A stretch of DNA of 64,000 bases, from the NCBI GenBank assembly GCA_963771655.1, contig CAVYUG010000018.1:62001-126000 (forward strand), read 5' to 3'. A model generated the notes under the pieces. The model made no database searches, had not been told where the DNA came from, and was given only the letters and a program-made list of their open reading frames with translations. This stretch comes from JAWVFM01 sp963771655. Lineage in GTDB: Bacteria; Actinomycetota; Thermoleophilia; Solirubrobacterales; 70-9. Below are positions 34,062-42,350 of this stretch, piece after piece; within the stretch, counting starts at the first letter, position 1, and every line of letters starts with the position of its first letter. A program made the position numbers and the translations under genes.

Positions 34062-34111
34062 TGAGGGGCTTTAGCCCCGAAAGCAGCATGTAAGGGCGCC
34101 GAGAGGCGCCC
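34062..34111 (+). repeat. Family B double hairpin, copy 1
   Basis: GGGGCT-TT-AGCCCC (34065-34078), then the conserved stretch GAAAGCAGCATGTAAGG, then GGGCGCC-GAGA-GGCGCCC (34094-34111). It begins three bases after the cyclic-nucleotide protein stop. A second copy in the same gene-relative position is at 61003. Likely an mRNA 3'-end structure. Confidence 0.8.
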
Positions 34112-34132
34112 GCAAGGCATTAGACTCCCCCG

Positions 34133-34320
34133 CCACATACGGCCAGTGGCCAAGGGAAGTCCGGTGAGAGTCCGGCGCGGTCCCGCCACTGTGACCGGGT
34201 GAGGGGCATCGCATGAGCCGCCTGTCGCGCGGCTCGGCCACTGGGGTCGCCCACAGGGTCCCTGGGAAGGCGCGAAGCCCGTCCCGGAAGCCAGGAGACC
34301 TGCCACGGCCAGCCATGTAG
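34133..34320 (+). ncRNA. Cobalamin (AdoCbl) riboswitch
   Basis: The conserved core is present: AAGGGAAGTCCGGTGAGAG, then GGTCCCGCCACTGTGACCGG, GGAAGGCGCGAAGCCC and the B12 box AGCCAGGAGACCTGCC (34289-34304). Outer ends ACAT (34135-34138) and ATGT (34315-34318) close the P1 stem. Only 23 bases separate it from the ATG at 34344, so B12 probably controls translation of the first gene of the operon. It marks the next five genes as B12-related. Confidence 0.95.
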
Positions 34321-34343
34321 TCCCTCGAGGAAAGGGTGGCCCG

Positions 34344-35099
34344 ATGCACTCATCCACACATCTCAGGCTCGCGGTCGCGTGCGCGATTGCGACCCTGCTC
34401 ATCGCTCCGGCGGCGGCTCAGGCCAAGGTCACGGCCGACCTTCGCGTCGAGGCGACCGGCGGGAGGAGCCTCGCCGACGTCAGCCAAACGACCTCGCAGG
34501 CCTCGGTGAAGACCGATCCCGGCGCTGACTGCTTCGGCCCTCCGGGCGGAAGCGGCGACCGGGTCGACATCCCGAACAACACCGCCCTCGGCCTGCTCGC
34601 CGACGCGCTCCCGAGCAACCCGTCTCTTCGCCCGCTCTCGATCACCGACCAGTTCTCGTTCGGCCTCGGCATCTGCGGCATCGGCGGCAAGGTGGCGAGG
34701 GCCGACGGGTTCTGGTACCTGAAGCGAAACCACGTCGGCGCCCAGGTCGGCGGCGACCAGCTCAAGGTCCACGACGGCGACCAGATCCTGTGGTATCTGG
34801 CACCGGCGTTTCCGGTGGGCGATGAGCTCGCGCTCCGAGCGCCGGCGCGCGCGACGCCGGGGCAGCCCATCACGGTGAAGGCCGTCGCATACACCGACAA
34901 GGGCAAGCGACGCCCCGCCAAGGGAGTGGAGGTCGGCCACGGCGCCGACGCGACGAATTCCCAGGGGGTGACGCAGGTCACGTTCCCTCGCGCGGGGTCG
35001 CGCAAGCTCCAGGCGCGCGGCAAGGGTGATATCCCCTCCAACGTCGAGACCGTCTGCGTGAAGGTGGACCCGTCGAAGTGCTCAGCCAAGGGCGGGTGA
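34344..35099 (+). CDS. Exported DUF4430 protein (putative cobalamin-binding)
   Basis: 251 residues. Signal peptide MHSSTHLRLAVACAIATLLIAPAAAQA. The DUF4430 domain follows with the hallmark GFWYLKRNHVGAQVGGDQLKVHDGDQILWYL, split here into hydrophobic and G-D-Q parts; the domain is the beta-domain fold of animal transcobalamin and intrinsic factor. After it lies a beta-rich domain (about 160-235) of Ig-like or big-type (RATPGQPITVKAVAY) and a C-terminal Cys pair. No membrane anchor, so it is periplasmic or wall-located. It is the first gene after the riboswitch. Direct B12 binding is inferred from context. Confidence 0.8.
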   Translation: MHSSTHLRLAVACAIATLLIAPAAAQAKVTADLRVEATGGRSLADVSQTTSQASVKTDPGADCFGPPGGSGDRVDIPNNTALGLLADALPSNPSLRPLSITDQFSFGLGICGIGGKVARADGFWYLKRNHVGAQVGGDQLKVHDGDQILWYLAPAFPVGDELALRAPARATPGQPITVKAVAYTDKGKRRPAKGVEVGHGADATNSQGVTQVTFPRAGSRKLQARGKGDIPSNVETVCVKVDPSKCSAKGG

Positions 35100-35106
35100 C
35101 GCCCGG

Positions 35107-36021
35107 GTGAGGCGCGGCTTGCAGCTCCTGGCCGCGGCGGCGATGGCCGCCGCGGCCACCGGCTGCGGCCTTGGCCCTGGCCCATCGTCGCCGGGCACGG
35201 CGGCGCTCACCGTCACGCGCGACTACGGCGCGCAGAAGATCGCGTCGGCGAAGGAGGATGATCCGGCGGAATCGGAGACCGTGCTCCGCTTCCTCGACCG
35301 CAACGCGCACATATCCACCCGCTACGGCGGCGGCTTCGTCCAGTCGATCAACGACCTCGCGGGGGCCGAGCGCAGCGGCCGGCGGTTCGACTGGTTCTTC
35401 TATGTCAACGGCGTCGAGTCCCCGGTGGGCTCGACCCAGGTGAAGGTGGGTGGCGGCGATCGGATCTGGTGGGACTACCGCGACTGGACGAGCGCGATGC
35501 GCGTACCGGCCGTAGTGGGGTCCTGGCCGCAGCCGTTCACGGGGAGCCCGCGAACGATCGAGGTCGACTGCGCCGGCGACACGGCCCCGTGCGCCATCGC
35601 CCGGGATCGGCTTGCGCGGGCGGATGTGCGCGCGAGGGTGGTGCACGGGATCGCGCCGTCGCGTGGACCGAGGATCCTCGTGGGCCCGTGGAGCGCGGTC
35701 CGCAAAGACGGTGCCGCGCGCCAGCTCGAGGCCGGCCCCGCGACGAGCGGTGTCTTCGCGACCTATGGCCCGGGCGGCGCCCTCGGCCTCCTGCGGGCCG
35801 ATGGCAGCGCGGGACAGCGCGCCCGCGCCGACACCGGCGTTGTCGCGGCGCTCCGCGACGGCGAGCGTCCGCCCACCTGGGTCGTCAGCTCGGCACGCCC
35901 GGCGGGCGTCGAGCGGGCGGCCCGGCGGCTCGATGCCATCGACCTGCGAGACCACTACGCGATCGCTGTCTTCGCGCACGCCGTCGTGCCGCTGCCGCTG
36001 AGTCCTGGGGGCGCTGCGTGA
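35107..36021 (+). CDS. DUF4430 lipoprotein (putative cobalamin-binding)
   Basis: 304 residues from GTG 35107. Lipoprotein signal with lipobox AATGC, then the DUF4430 domain with the canonical pattern FDWFFYVNGVESPVGSTQ and V-G-G-G-D-R-I-W-W-D-Y-R-D-W. The C-terminal about 150 residues (from WPQPFTGSP) are a second soluble domain of unknown type. Anchored on the outer face of the membrane it could pass B12 to the ECF transporter encoded by the next genes; its stop overlaps the EcfT start by four bases (GTGA). Confidence 0.82.
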   Translation: MRRGLQLLAAAAMAAAATGCGLGPGPSSPGTAALTVTRDYGAQKIASAKEDDPAESETVLRFLDRNAHISTRYGGGFVQSINDLAGAERSGRRFDWFFYVNGVESPVGSTQVKVGGGDRIWWDYRDWTSAMRVPAVVGSWPQPFTGSPRTIEVDCAGDTAPCAIARDRLARADVRARVVHGIAPSRGPRILVGPWSAVRKDGAARQLEAGPATSGVFATYGPGGALGLLRADGSAGQRARADTGVVAALRDGERPPTWVVSSARPAGVERAARRLDAIDLRDHYAIAVFAHAVVPLPLSPGGAA

Positions 36022-36905
36022 GGCCGGTGCTCGCGTACGTGCACCGGCCCGGCCCGCTCGGCGATGGTGGCGCGCTTGCGGTCACCGCCTATCTGAGCTC
36101 GCTCGCGCTCGCGGCGCTCGTGAGCTCGAACCCGATCGTGATCGCGGGGGCGGGCGCGGGGGTCGCGGTCGCCGGCCTGTGGGCCGGCGCGGGGCGGGCG
36201 TTGCGGCTCGCGGCGAGGTGGGCGCTGGGCCTGGGGGTCCTTCTCGTATTCGTCAACGCCTTTGCCTCGCAGCGCGGCGACACCGTCCTCGTGCACGGGA
36301 TCGACATGCCGCTCTTCGGCACCCTCGACGTCAGCCTCGAGGCGCTGGTGGAGGGCGCAGTGCTCGCCCTGCGCCTCGGGGTCGTGATGTGCGCCTTCGC
36401 GGTCCACGCCGCGACGGTGGATCCAGACCGCGTGCTGCGGTTGCTGCGCCCCATCGCAAGCCGCTCCGCTCTCACCGCCACGCTGATCGCCCGGATGGTC
36501 CCGCTCGCGGCGGCCGACTACGCCCGTCTGGGCGAGGCTTCGGCCCTCCGCGGCCCGGGCGCAGCGCCGGCGGGCCGGGCGGCCCTGGCGAGACGCCTGG
36601 TGGCGGGCTCGCTCGACCGGGCGGTCGACGTCGCCGCGACGCTCGAGCTTCGCGGCTACGCGAGGGGCGCGCCGCGAACGGCCGGCCGCTCACGGCGCTC
36701 GCGACACGATCCCGCGCTCCTCGTCTCGGCGCTCATGATCGCGGCCCTCTCGATTGCGGGGGCGGTGAGCGGCGCGGATGGCTTCCGCAGCTACCCCTCG
36801 ACTTGGGTCGAGGCCGGCGCCGCGACTGTGGCGTGGGCGGCGGCGCTGCCTGCGCTCGCTGCGGTTCCCTTCGGTGCCGACCGCATCATGAGGGCCCGTG
36901 GCTGA
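36018..36905 (+). CDS. Energy-coupling factor transmembrane subunit EcfT (CbiQ type)
   Basis: 295 residues from GTG 36018. About five hydrophobic helices; the coupling-helix motifs of EcfT proteins are visible as ASALRG and LELRGYARG, separated by about 40 residues as expected. EcfT couples ATP hydrolysis by the ATPases to the movement of the S component. It follows the DUF4430 lipoprotein with a four-base overlap and precedes the ATPase gene with an eight-base overlap. Riboswitch control upstream suggests cobalamin rather than cobalt uptake. Confidence 0.9.
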   Translation: MRPVLAYVHRPGPLGDGGALAVTAYLSSLALAALVSSNPIVIAGAGAGVAVAGLWAGAGRALRLAARWALGLGVLLVFVNAFASQRGDTVLVHGIDMPLFGTLDVSLEALVEGAVLALRLGVVMCAFAVHAATVDPDRVLRLLRPIASRSALTATLIARMVPLAAADYARLGEASALRGPGAAPAGRAALARRLVAGSLDRAVDVAATLELRGYARGAPRTAGRSRRSRHDPALLVSALMIAALSIAGAVSGADGFRSYPSTWVEAGAATVAWAAALPALAAVPFGADRIMRARG

Positions 36906-38559
36906 GCCCCTGGCGCGCATCGAGGGCCTCTCGTACCGGTATCCCGGCGCAAGCGGCCGCGCGCTCGCCGACGTCGATCTCGAGATCGATCCTGGAGAGC
37001 TGGTCGTGCTTGCCGGGCGCTCGGCGTCGGGCAAGACGACGCTGCTGCGGGCGCTCTCGGGGCTCGTGCCTCACTACCACGGCGGCGAGGTGGCCGGGTT
37101 CGTCGAGGTAGCCGGCCTCGACGCGCGCGACCACGGGCCGGCTGAGCTCGGCGGCGAGGTGGGCCTCGTGGCGCAGGACCCGGAGACGCAGGTGGTCTCG
37201 ACGACCGTTCGCTCGGAGCTCGAGCTGCCGCTCGAGATTCGCGGCGCCCCGGCCTCGGCACGGGCTCGCTCGGTCGAGGAGGCGGCGCTCGCGCTGGCGA
37301 TTCCGCACCTTCTCGATCGCACCACCGACTCGCTGTCAGGAGGCGAGCTCCAGCGAGTGGCGCTGGCGGCCGCGCTCGTCCTCCGCCCGCGACTGGTATT
37401 GCTCGACGAGCCCACGTCCCAGCTCGATCCCGTGGCCGGCGACGAGCTCGTCTGGCTGCTGCGGCGCCTGAACGAGGAGTGGGGTATGGCCGTGGTGCTC
37501 GCGGAGCATCGTCTCGAGCGCTGCCTCGTCCACGCCGACCGCGTGGTCGCGATGGCCGGCGGACGCATCGCCTTCGACGGCTTGCCGGGCGCGTTCCTCG
37601 AGTGGTCCATCGCGGCCGACAGGGACCTCTCGACGCCCGGTGCCCGCCTCTTCGACCACGCGGGGCTGCGACCGCTGCCGGTGGGGGTGAAGGCGGCGAG
37701 GGAAACGTTGGCAGCCATGGCCCTCCCCGCCGAACGTCCCGCACTGGGGGCTATACGCGGTAACGAGGGACGTTCGGCGAAGAGGAACGGGTGGTGGCGG
37801 CGTGGCGAGCCGTCGCGCCTCGCCCTCGATGCGCGCGGGGCCTGGGTCCAGCTCGGCGGGCGCGACGTCATCCGGGGGCTCGAGCTCGCCGTCGCGCCCG
37901 GCGAGCGGGTCGCGCTCATGGGCCGTAACGGTGCCGGCAAGAGCACCCTCCTTCGAGCTGCGGCGGACCGGCTGACCGCGGCGCGCGGCGCCCTCGCCGC
38001 GCCCATGGGCTGCGCGCTCCTGCCGCAAAGCCCGGCCGACATGCTGCTGCGCGAGCGGGTGGGCGACGAGCTGCCGGGTGAGGCGGGCGCGCGCGCCCTG
38101 GCCGGCGTCGGCCTCTCGCATGCGGGCGACGCCGACCCTCGCGACCTCTCCGGCGGAGAGCGCCAGAGGCTGGCCCTCGCGATCGTCATGGCCGGCCGCG
38201 ACGAGGCCGGCAAGCTGCCGGGGCTCGTCTGCCTCGACGAGCCGACGCGCGGCATGGACTGGGGGCGAAAGCGCGAGCTGGCGGCCTGGTTGGACCAGCT
38301 GGCGGGGGCGGGCGCAGCCGTCGTGGTCGCCACCCACGACGTCGAGTTCGCCGCCGCCTTCGCGGGCCGCGTGGTCCTCCTTGCGGACGGCCAGGCGATC
38401 GCGGATGGCGCCGCCGACGAGATCCTCTCGGGCGGCTGGTACTTCGCCACCGAGGTCGCGCGGATCCTCGGCCGTGAGCGGGCGATCCTGCCCGAGGCGG
38501 GCGCGGCACTGCTCGCGAGGCCGCTTTCGCGAGAGGATGGTGAGCGAGCGAAGCGATGA
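36898..38559 (+). CDS. Double ECF ATPase (EcfA-EcfA', CbiO type)
   Basis: 553 residues, GTG 36898, containing two ABC ATPase domains in one chain. First domain: Walker A GRSASGKTTLL, signature LSGGELQRVALA, Walker B LVLLDEPTSQLD. Second: GRNGAGKSTLL, LSGGERQRLALA, LVCLDEPTRGMD. All catalytic motifs are intact. In other species the two ATPases are separate genes. The linker (about 280-305) contains a family A repeat in the DNA (37731-37776), translated as ERPALGAIRGNEGRSAK. Energises the S-component/EcfT complex. Confidence 0.92.
   Translation: MAEPLARIEGLSYRYPGASGRALADVDLEIDPGELVVLAGRSASGKTTLLRALSGLVPHYHGGEVAGFVEVAGLDARDHGPAELGGEVGLVAQDPETQVVSTTVRSELELPLEIRGAPASARARSVEEAALALAIPHLLDRTTDSLSGGELQRVALAAALVLRPRLVLLDEPTSQLDPVAGDELVWLLRRLNEEWGMAVVLAEHRLERCLVHADRVVAMAGGRIAFDGLPGAFLEWSIAADRDLSTPGARLFDHAGLRPLPVGVKAARETLAAMALPAERPALGAIRGNEGRSAKRNGWWRRGEPSRLALDARGAWVQLGGRDVIRGLELAVAPGERVALMGRNGAGKSTLLRAAADRLTAARGALAAPMGCALLPQSPADMLLRERVGDELPGEAGARALAGVGLSHAGDADPRDLSGGERQRLALAIVMAGRDEAGKLPGLVCLDEPTRGMDWGRKRELAAWLDQLAGAGAAVVVATHDVEFAAAFAGRVVLLADGQAIADGAADEILSGGWYFATEVARILGRERAILPEAGAALLARPLSREDGERAKR
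37731..37776 (+). repeat. Family A palindromic repeat, copy 3 (within the ATPase gene)
   Basis: 46 bp with both perfect 10-bp arms CGAACGTCCC and GGGACGTTCG. It lies inside the coding sequence at the interdomain linker. 46 is not a multiple of three, yet the frame is open, so flanking bases were gained or lost as well, or the linker evolved around it. Confidence 0.9.
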
Positions 38560-40574
38560 TTCCTTGGCGGATCGCGATCTTCGGGCTTCTCGCGCTTGTG
38601 CTCCTGGGCGGCCTCGCCTGGTTCGAGCGCTCGCGTCCCGGCTCCCGGACGGTGGCCCTCGTGGCGGCGCTCGCCGCCCTGGCCGTGGCGGGGCGGCTTG
38701 CCTTCGCCGCCGTGCCGAACGTCCAAGCCACGACCGACGTGGTGTTGATCACCGGGTTCTCGGTTGGGGCCGCGCCGGGCTTCGCCGTCGGCGCGCTGGG
38801 CGCGTTGATCTCGAACCTCTGGCTCGGCCAGGGGCCCTGGACGCCGTGGGAGATGGTGGGGTGGGGGCTCGTTGGGCTCGGTGGCGCCGGGCTGGGCATG
38901 CTGACCGGTCGCCGCGTCGGGCGCCTCGGGCTCGCCGTCGCGTGCGGGCTGGCGGGATTGGCCTACGGCGCGCTCCTCGACTACTCGGTGCTCGCGACGA
39001 GCGGCGGGGCCCAAACGCTCGATCGCTACCTGGCCATCGCGGCCAGGGGCGTTCCGTTCAACGTCGTCCACGCGCTGGGGAACTTCGTCCTCGCCCTGGC
39101 TGCCGGCCCGGCGCTCGTTCGCATCATCGGGCGCTATCGCGACCGGGTTGAGTTCACGTGGCGGCGAGAGTGGGCGGCGCCCCTGCTGCTGGTGGCCGTG
39201 GCGGCCGGCGCCGTCGGCCTCGAGGCTCCTCGCGCCGGAGCAAGCGGCGCGCCGCCGGCCTCCTACCTCGCGAAGGCGCGGAACGCCGACGGAGGCTACG
39301 GGGTCTCGCCGGGCTCGAAGTCGAGCCCCGAGATGACCGGCTGGGCGATGCTCGGCCTCGAGGCCGCCGGGCGAAACCCGCTCGACCTCGGCAAGCGCGG
39401 CGCGACGCCGGTGTCCTACCTGCGAAAGCACGCCTCCAAGATCGTTTCGACGGGAGACCTCGAGCGGACCATCCTCGCCCTGGATGGCGCCGGCGTCAGC
39501 CCAAGGAGCTTCGACGGCCGCGACCTCGTCGCGCGCCTTCATCACCGGCGCCGCCACGACGGCAGCTACGGCGGGCAGGTGAACCTCACGGCCTTCGGGC
39601 TCCTGGCGATGCGGGCCTCCGGCAAGCCCGTTCACGATCTTCGCCGGTCGCGCCGCTGGCTCCAGCGAGCGCGCAACAGCGTTGGCGGGTGGGGTTTCCA
39701 GCCCGGCGTCGCGAGCGATCCCGACAGCACCGGTGCCGCGCTGCAGGGCCTCGCCGCCTCCGGGGCGGGCACGAATGCGCTCCGCAAGGGGGTTCGCTAC
39801 CTGAGCCGGGAGCAGCGGCACGACGGCGGCTGGCCGCTGGCCGGAAGCGGGCCGTCGAACACGCAGTCCACCGCCTGGGCGGTGCAGGGCCTGATCGCGG
39901 CCGGCGAGAACCCCGCGGCGACGCGAGCCGGTGGCCACAGCGGGCTCGACTACCTCGCCGCCCGGCGTGCGAGCAACGGCCACTACCGCTACTCGCGCTC
40001 GAGCGACCAGACCCCGGTGTGGGTCACCGGTCAGGCGGTCATGGCGGTGGAGCGAAAGGCGCTGCCCCTCGGTGCCGTGGCGCGGGAGCAACCCTCGGGC
40101 GGGGGCGATGGGGGCGACGGCGGCGCGACGCCGAGCGGCGGCGCGCCATCGGGCGGCGCGAGTCCAACGGTGCCGCACAGCGTGGCGGCGGCGCCGACAA
40201 ACGCGACCAGCGGGGGCGTGCCGCCGATCGTGAACGCCGCGACCGCGAATGCCCTGCCGGCGAACGGCAAGACGGACAAGAAGAAGGGCCAGAAGGGACA
40301 GGTCAATGGCGCGACCCCGGCACCCGCCCCGCCCGGGTCGCATATGGCGCCCGGGAGTCCGTTCGGCCCGCCCCCCAAGGGCGCCCTGGACACCTCGCCC
40401 GAGACCAAGGGCAACCCGCCGCCCGCTCAGGAGGCCGCTGATGGCGGGAGCGACGGGACACCTCCATGGGCGTACGCGGCCGGTGGGCTCGCGCTGGTCG
40501 CCCTCCTCGGCGCGGGCGGTGTGTGGTGGTACCGCAGCGGCGGCTGGGTCCCGCCGCGGCCGCATTTCCGCTAG
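38556..40574 (+). CDS. ECF S-component fused to an alpha/alpha-toroid (prenyltransferase-like) domain
   Basis: 672 residues starting four bases inside the ATPase gene end. Residues 1-195 are a membrane S-component with about six helices and the pattern PNVQATTDVVLITGFSVG ... GALGALISNLWLGQGPWTPW, as in S proteins of the CbrT/PnuT-like ECF set. After one more hydrophobic segment (205-225), residues about 232-500 hold four or more alpha/alpha-toroid repeats with G-G-W motifs (ADGGYG, GSYGG, VGGWGF, HDGGWP), the fold of prenyltransferases and of the transcobalamin alpha-domain. A Gly/Pro/Ala-rich stretch and a final helix (about 645-665) follow. The toroid is predicted outside. Likely it captures B12 and feeds the linked S domain. 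Confidence 0.85.
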   Translation: MIPWRIAIFGLLALVLLGGLAWFERSRPGSRTVALVAALAALAVAGRLAFAAVPNVQATTDVVLITGFSVGAAPGFAVGALGALISNLWLGQGPWTPWEMVGWGLVGLGGAGLGMLTGRRVGRLGLAVACGLAGLAYGALLDYSVLATSGGAQTLDRYLAIAARGVPFNVVHALGNFVLALAAGPALVRIIGRYRDRVEFTWRREWAAPLLLVAVAAGAVGLEAPRAGASGAPPASYLAKARNADGGYGVSPGSKSSPEMTGWAMLGLEAAGRNPLDLGKRGATPVSYLRKHASKIVSTGDLERTILALDGAGVSPRSFDGRDLVARLHHRRRHDGSYGGQVNLTAFGLLAMRASGKPVHDLRRSRRWLQRARNSVGGWGFQPGVASDPDSTGAALQGLAASGAGTNALRKGVRYLSREQRHDGGWPLAGSGPSNTQSTAWAVQGLIAAGENPAATRAGGHSGLDYLAARRASNGHYRYSRSSDQTPVWVTGQAVMAVERKALPLGAVAREQPSGGGDGGDGGATPSGGAPSGGASPTVPHSVAAAPTNATSGGVPPIVNAATANALPANGKTDKKKGQKGQVNGATPAPAPPGSHMAPGSPFGPPPKGALDTSPETKGNPPPAQEAADGGSDGTPPWAYAAGGLALVALLGAGGVWWYRSGGWVPPRPHFR

Positions 40575-40592
40575 CCGCTAGCTTCCGCTCAA

Positions 40593-42281
40593 GTGATCTC
40601 GCGCGAGGACGCAATCCAGGCGGTGCGCGGCGAGCGGTTCGACGTCGTCGTGATCGGCGGCGGCATCACCGGCGCGGGCTGCGCGCTCGACGCCGCCTCG
40701 CGCGGGTACTCGGTCGCGATCGTCGAGCGCGCCGACTGGGCGATCGGGACGTCGAGCCGCTCGTCGAAGATGGTCCACGGGGGCCTGCGTTACCTGCAGA
40801 ACTTCGACCTCGGCCTCGTTCGCGAGGCGCTTCTAGAGCGCCAGCTCATGGTCCAGCTCGCGCCGCACCTCGTCTACCCGACGCCGTTCCTCGTCCCGAC
40901 GATCGGCGACGACCGCCCGAGCCGCCGCCTCGGCGTGGGCCTCAACCTCTACGACGTCATGGCCACCACGCGCGTCGGCCAGGCCCGGCGCGAGCGGGCC
41001 GCGAGGGAGGCGGCCGGCGACTACTGGGCCCCCGAGGGCCACCGCACGATCGACGCCGCGGAGGCCACCGAGCTGGTGCCGGCCCTCGCCCCTCTCGACC
41101 CGAAGGAGGCCTACCTCTTCTACGACTGCCAGACCGACGACGTCCGCCTCGTGCTCACCGTTCTCGGGGAGGCGGAGCGGTACGGCGCGGTGCCCCTCAA
41201 CCGGTGCGAGGTCAGCGGCCTGAGGTTCGAGGACGGCGTCGCGCGCGGAGTGCACTGCGTGGAGCGCGACTCGGGCGAGGACCTCGAGATCGCCGCCGAC
41301 GCCGTCATCAACGCGACGGGCGTCTGGGCCGACCAAATACGCCCCGAGGAGATCCGCGACGAGGCCGAGATCCCGCGCATCGCTCCCAGCCGCGGGACGC
41401 ACGTCACGATCGACCAGGCAACCCTTCCGATCGGCCGCGCAGCGTGCATCGTGCCGGCCGGCGAGGACCGCACGATCTTCGCCCTTCCCTGGTACGGGCG
41501 GGTGCTCGCGGGGACCACCGACCGCGATTACGAGGGCGACCTCGTGCACGTCGAGCCGTCAAGCGACGACATCGACTACCTCCTCTCCGCGCTCAACGAC
41601 TTCTTCCGGACCGACCTGGGGCGCGCTGACATCACGGGCGCGTACGCCGGCGTGCGACCGCTCATCTCCACCGGCGATCCGCGCAAGTCGGTCGACATCT
41701 CCCGCAAGGCCGAGCTCTACGAGACGAGCTCAGGCCTGCTGACGATCACCGGCGGCAAGCTCACGACCTGGCGCCGCATGGCCAAGATGGTCATCGATCG
41801 CCTGGTGGAGCGCGAGGGTCGCGACGCTCCATGCCGTACAGACGAGCTTCAGCTGGGCATGCCCGCGAGCGAGGACGACCTCGAACCGCCCGACGGCCTC
41901 GACGCGGGCTCTCTGCCCGACGGGTTGCGCGGCCTCCTCGCATTCCGCTACGGGCACGCCGGGCGCGCCGTGCTGAAGCTGGCTGCCGAGCGGCCCAAGC
42001 TTGCGCAGCCGATCTTGCCCGGCCATCCCGATCTCCTCGCCGAGGCCGTCATTGCAGCGCGGCTGGAGCAGGCCCGCTCGGTGGCCGACGTCCTGCTGCG
42101 GCGCACGCGGCTGGGGCTCCTCGACGCGCCGGCGCTGCGGACGGCCGAGGCGGTGATGCCCGTGGCGGCTGCGCTCGGCGAGGAGTTGGCGTGGAGCAGT
42201 GAGAGGGTGGGGGCCGAGGCGGAGAGCTGGATCCGCGAGGTCAGCAGCGAAGGGATCGACCCGGCCGGCGCCCTCGACTGA
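40593..42281 (+). CDS. glpD: Glycerol-3-phosphate dehydrogenase (aerobic, FAD-dependent)
   Basis: 562 residues from GTG 40593. FAD-binding VVIGGGITGAGCALDAASRG near the start, followed by the GlpD stretch SSRSSKMVHGGLRYLQNFDLG, then VINATGVWAD and the C-terminal SGLLTITGGKLTTWRRMAK. It oxidises sn-glycerol 3-phosphate to dihydroxyacetone phosphate at the membrane and passes electrons to the quinone pool. The gene follows the B12 operon after 18 bases but no functional link is evident; glycerol kinase is not nearby. Confidence 0.93.
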   Translation: MISREDAIQAVRGERFDVVVIGGGITGAGCALDAASRGYSVAIVERADWAIGTSSRSSKMVHGGLRYLQNFDLGLVREALLERQLMVQLAPHLVYPTPFLVPTIGDDRPSRRLGVGLNLYDVMATTRVGQARRERAAREAAGDYWAPEGHRTIDAAEATELVPALAPLDPKEAYLFYDCQTDDVRLVLTVLGEAERYGAVPLNRCEVSGLRFEDGVARGVHCVERDSGEDLEIAADAVINATGVWADQIRPEEIRDEAEIPRIAPSRGTHVTIDQATLPIGRAACIVPAGEDRTIFALPWYGRVLAGTTDRDYEGDLVHVEPSSDDIDYLLSALNDFFRTDLGRADITGAYAGVRPLISTGDPRKSVDISRKAELYETSSGLLTITGGKLTTWRRMAKMVIDRLVEREGRDAPCRTDELQLGMPASEDDLEPPDGLDAGSLPDGLRGLLAFRYGHAGRAVLKLAAERPKLAQPILPGHPDLLAEAVIAARLEQARSVADVLLRRTRLGLLDAPALRTAEAVMPVAAALGEELAWSSERVGAEAESWIREVSSEGIDPAGALD

Positions 42282-42350
42282 AGGCTTCGACACCTATACG
42301 GTGCTCAACCCTTCACTCGATCGCGCGCGCTCGAATATCCTGCCGCGCCC

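Noticed and set aside
37074..40565. Long minus-strand open frame opposite the ECF ATPase and S-component genes
   Set aside because: Plus-strand frames there have complete Walker, signature and toroid motifs; the antisense frame is a base-composition shadow.
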